In this document: in pieces, positions 23,142 to 25,896 of the stretch
Layout: each line of letters starts with the position of its first letter
Position numbering within the stretch: position 1 is the stretch's first letter
Source: Candidatus Zixiibacteriota bacterium
Lineage (GTDB): Bacteria > Zixibacteria > MSB-5A5 > GN15 > FEB-12
DNA: 25,896 bases
Assembly: GCA_030591625.1 (NCBI GenBank)
Contig: JAUVAR010000004.1
Coordinates: forward strand, 1 to 25,896
Direction of reading: 5' to 3'
The notes under the pieces: generated by a model
What the model saw: the letters and a program-made list of their open reading frames with translations, nothing else
Database searches by the model: none
Told to the model about the DNA's origin: nothing
Translations under genes and position numbers: made by a program

Positions 23142-24653
23142 ATGTCTGCAATGGATGCCTATAACGCCCTAAAAACTCATCTCAAAGAACACGCCCATCT
23201 TGTCTCATTCTCGAGTCTCGCCGAATGGGATCAGGAAACTCGTATGCCCAAAGGAGCCGGCGACACCCGCGCTGATATGCTCGGCCTGATGGCTCGTCTC
23301 ACCCATAAAATGTTCACCGATAAGAAAGTCGGTGACTGGATCTCAGAATGTGAAGATTCTGATATAGTCGCTAATACTGACACTATCGAAGCTGCTAATA
23401 TTCGTGAACTACGTCGTTCTTACGATCGCCAAACCAAATTGCCTAAAGAATTTGTCGAAGAGGAAGCAAAGATTTCATCCAAAGCACAGCAGGTTTGGGT
23501 TGAAGCACGCAAAAAATCAGATTTCACACTCTTCGCCCCAATGCTCGAAAAGGTGCTCGATCTTACTCGTCGCAAAGCAGAATATTATGGCTACGAAGGT
23601 GAAGCGTACAATGCCCTTATGGATGATTTCGAACCGGGCGCAACAGTTACAGAAGTTGCGTCGGTATTTGACGCGCTTCGTCCCGATCTGGTTGATCTTG
23701 TCGGAAGGATCGCCGATGCACCTCGTCGGCCCGATATAAAAATCATTAAGCAACCGTACGATGTTAACAGGCAACGCCTGTTCTCCGAGATGGTCGCCGC
23801 GACAATCGGATTCGATTTCAACCATGGCCGGTTGGACGAAGTAGAGCATCCGTTTTGCACTGGATTCGGGCCGGGCGACACACGAATTTGTACTCGTTTC
23901 TATCCGAATGATCTGGGCGAGGGGCTCACCGGCACAACCCACGAAGCGGGACACGCTCTCTACGCTATGGGTCACGACGACGAACAGTTTGGCATGCCTT
24001 GCGGCGATGTAAATTCACTCGGTTTGCATGAATCGCAGTCTCGTATGTGGGAAAATCAGGTTGGACGAGGGCGCGCCTTCTGGACATATTTCTTCCCACA
24101 GGCACAACGGATTTTCCGCGATGCACTCGGTGATGTTTCGCTTGAACAAATGTACCACGCAATGAATAATGTCACACCGTCATATATTCGAGTCGAAGCG
24201 GACGAGGCTACGTATAATCTGCATATCATGTTAAGATTTGAAATCGAGCGAGCGATGCTCGCCGGTGATATCAAAGTTAAGGATATTCCCGCCGAGTGGA
24301 ACCGTCGCTTCAAGAATTATCTCGGTATCGAAGTTGATAAAGACTCCAATGGTTGTCTTCAGGATGTGCATTGGGCGATGGGTGCAATTGGATATTTCCC
24401 AACTTACTGTCTTGGTAATCTTTACAGTGCTCAGTTCTATGCTGCTGCTCGTAAAGCTCTGCCACAGATGGATGAACAATTCGGTCGTGGTGATTTTAGT
24501 GGCCTGCTTGGATGGCTCCGCGAGAATATCCACCGGCATGGAGCGCGCTATCGGGCTGGTGATCTTTGTAAAAAAGTCACCGGTGCGGAACTTTCGCACA
24601 AACATTTGATTGACTATATGAAAGAAAAATACTCAGAGATTTACGGTATATAG
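23142..24653 (+). CDS. M32 family metallo-carboxypeptidase (Taq type), copy 1
   Basis: The 503-residue protein is the size of M32 enzymes such as Thermus carboxypeptidase Taq. The zinc site H-E-A-G-H is at 267-271, the third ligand E297 lies in H-E-S-Q-S-R at 296-301, and D-T-R near 246-248 is also conserved. It has no signal peptide, so it is cytoplasmic and removes C-terminal residues from peptides with broad specificity. GGAG lies 6 nt before the ATG. A closely related gene follows 43 nt later. Co-occurrence with pepF and a peptide carrier elsewhere in the window suggests peptide catabolism. Confidence 0.93.
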   Translation: MSAMDAYNALKTHLKEHAHLVSFSSLAEWDQETRMPKGAGDTRADMLGLMARLTHKMFTDKKVGDWISECEDSDIVANTDTIEAANIRELRRSYDRQTKLPKEFVEEEAKISSKAQQVWVEARKKSDFTLFAPMLEKVLDLTRRKAEYYGYEGEAYNALMDDFEPGATVTEVASVFDALRPDLVDLVGRIADAPRRPDIKIIKQPYDVNRQRLFSEMVAATIGFDFNHGRLDEVEHPFCTGFGPGDTRICTRFYPNDLGEGLTGTTHEAGHALYAMGHDDEQFGMPCGDVNSLGLHESQSRMWENQVGRGRAFWTYFFPQAQRIFRDALGDVSLEQMYHAMNNVTPSYIRVEADEATYNLHIMLRFEIERAMLAGDIKVKDIPAEWNRRFKNYLGIEVDKDSNGCLQDVHWAMGAIGYFPTYCLGNLYSAQFYAAARKALPQMDEQFGRGDFSGLLGWLRENIHRHGARYRAGDLCKKVTGAELSHKHLIDYMKEKYSEIYGI

Positions 24654-24696
24654 ACTAATAGAGTTTAGTTACCAAAATTAATTTAAGGAGAAACGA

Positions 24697-25896
24697 ATGG
24701 CTCCACTGGAAGCTTACAAAGAACTGGAATCAAAACTTCGTGAAATCGGTATCATCGGTGCCACCGCCGGTGTGCTCGGATGGGAAGAACGAACCTATAT
24801 GCCACCCAAAGGTGGTGGGCTTCGGGCCGACCAGCTCGCATATCTTTCTGGTCTCTACCACGAAAAAATGACTAACCCTCGCCTTGACGAACTACTATCT
24901 ACTGTCGAACAGTCTGATCTGATGAAAGATGTTGATTCACCGGAAGCTGTTAATGTTCGCGAGACACGAATAAGTTATGACAAACAGAAAAAACTGCCAA
25001 AGAAATTAGTCGAAGAACTAACCAGGACAACTACTCTCGCCCAGAGTGCCTGGGTAAAAGCTCGTGCTAAATCCGATTTTGATGAGTTCCTCCCCTGGCT
25101 TGAAAAAGTTGTCACTCTTACAAAACAGAAAGCTGAGGCGTACGGCTACGAAGGTGATCCGTACAACGCCCTGATGGATGATTACGAACCAGGCGCAACA
25201 GTTGAGCAGATTGGAAAAGTTTTCGAAGAACTGCGCATTGATATGGTTGATCTTCTGGGACGTATCAAAGATGCGCCAAAACGTCCCGATGTATCTATCG
25301 TGCGTCAGAAATTTGATGTTGAAAAACAGAAAATATTCGGCGAGATGGTTGCCGGTGCGATAGGTTTTGATTTCACCGCCGGTCGTCTGGATGTAACTAC
25401 CCATCCGTTCTGCTCAGGCTTTGGCCCGGGTGATACACGAATCACTACGCGTTATAATCCCGATGGAATCAACAATGCTCTCTTTGGAACGATGCACGAA
25501 ACTGGTCATGCGCTCTACGAAATGGGTTTGCAGAAAGATAAATATTTCGGAAGTCCGATGGGATCGGCAGTATCTTTGGGGATACATGAATCACAATCCC
25601 GTATGTGGGAAAATCAGGTTGGACGGTCAAAAGACTTCTGGGTTTATTTCCTGCCACAGGCTAAGCGGATTTTCCGCGATGCTCTGGGTGATGTTAAATT
25701 AGATGACTTCTATCGTGCAATCAACGATGTGGCGCCGTCATTTATCCGAGTTGAAGCAGATGAAGCGACTTACAATCTTCATATCCTGCTCCGCTTCGAA
25801 ATGGAACGCGCTATGATGAATGGTGAGATTCCACTGAAGGATATTTCTAACGAATGGAATAGCCGTTTTAAGAAATATTTCGGTATCGAAGTTGAC
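24697..25896 (+). CDS. M32 family metallo-carboxypeptidase, copy 2, 3' end outside window
   Basis: From ATG 24697 (AAGGAG 6 nt before) the frame is open for 400 codons to the window edge. The sequence is homologous to copy 1 along its length. The zinc site is H-E-T-G-H at residues 267-271, at the same position as in copy 1. H-E-S-Q-S-R and D-T-R are also kept, so both copies appear active. Roughly 100 C-terminal residues are missing. The copies have diverged enough that this is an old tandem duplication. Likely same operon as copy 1. Confidence 0.92.
   Translation, partial: MAPLEAYKELESKLREIGIIGATAGVLGWEERTYMPPKGGGLRADQLAYLSGLYHEKMTNPRLDELLSTVEQSDLMKDVDSPEAVNVRETRISYDKQKKLPKKLVEELTRTTTLAQSAWVKARAKSDFDEFLPWLEKVVTLTKQKAEAYGYEGDPYNALMDDYEPGATVEQIGKVFEELRIDMVDLLGRIKDAPKRPDVSIVRQKFDVEKQKIFGEMVAGAIGFDFTAGRLDVTTHPFCSGFGPGDTRITTRYNPDGINNALFGTMHETGHALYEMGLQKDKYFGSPMGSAVSLGIHESQSRMWENQVGRSKDFWVYFLPQAKRIFRDALGDVKLDDFYRAINDVAPSFIRVEADEATYNLHILLRFEMERAMMNGEIPLKDISNEWNSRFKKYFGIEVD

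Noticed and set aside
1..25896. CRISPR arrays, tRNA genes, insertion sequences
   Set aside because: No regular direct-repeat/spacer pattern, no tRNA cloverleaf and no transposase were seen in reading both strands.

Overview
The window reads as a chromosomal segment of an uncultured-type, Gram-negative bacterium with a respiratory lifestyle. The evidence is multihaem cytochromes with signal peptides, an exporter of the MacA type, a membrane polyferredoxin, and tightly packed operons with frequent 1-4 nt stop/start overlaps. No rRNA or other marker is present, so taxonomy is an inference. The gene mix (many CXXCH cytochromes, tandem M32 carboxypeptidases, M3 peptidase, ThyX) would fit a candidate phylum of the FCB group such as Zixibacteria, but I cannot verify this.

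Layout. (1) 1-4363, minus strand: an electron-transfer operon of an 11-haem cytochrome, a 9-haem cytochrome, a di-haem-type membrane cytochrome b and a membrane-anchored 12-haem cytochrome that runs off the left edge. It is probably a quinol/periplasm electron conduit. (2) 4706-6133, plus: a PutP-type Na+/solute symporter from a TTG start, ended by a perfect palindromic bidirectional terminator shared with (3). (3) 6210-10547, minus: a MacAB-like efflux operon (adaptor, two paralogous FtsX-type permeases, separate ATPase). (4) 10759-13121, minus: an FAD/NAD(P)-dependent oxidoreductase overlapping a NapH/CcoG-like polyferredoxin. (5) 13263-14285, minus: a DUF3179 secreted protein whose reading frame is interrupted by one in-frame TGA exactly at the first Cys of its CPLC motif, followed by a good bacterial SECIS-like hairpin. 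I interpret it as a selenoprotein. (6) 14340-18782, minus: POT-like peptide/MFS transporter, oligoendopeptidase F and an AlkC-like HEAT-repeat protein. (7) 18856-19146, plus: a small Smr-domain protein. (8) 19147-20209: about 1 kb without a convincing protein gene but rich in hairpins and bounded by outward-facing terminators. (9) 20210-21091, minus: ThyX. (10) 21254-23061, plus: an AT-rich two-gene cassette of a ComF-like phosphoribosyltransferase and a DprA-like protein, overlapping by 1 nt. This resembles the ShosTA phage-defence/toxin-antitoxin architecture. (11) 23142-end, plus: two tandem M32 carboxypeptidases, the second cut by the window edge.

How the parts fit. The peptidases (PepF, two M32 enzymes) with the POT-like carrier and PutP suggest growth on peptides and amino acids. 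The cytochromes and the flavoprotein/polyferredoxin pair are the respiratory side. The two observations most worth following are the UGA-containing DUF3179 gene and the PRTase/DprA-like cassette.
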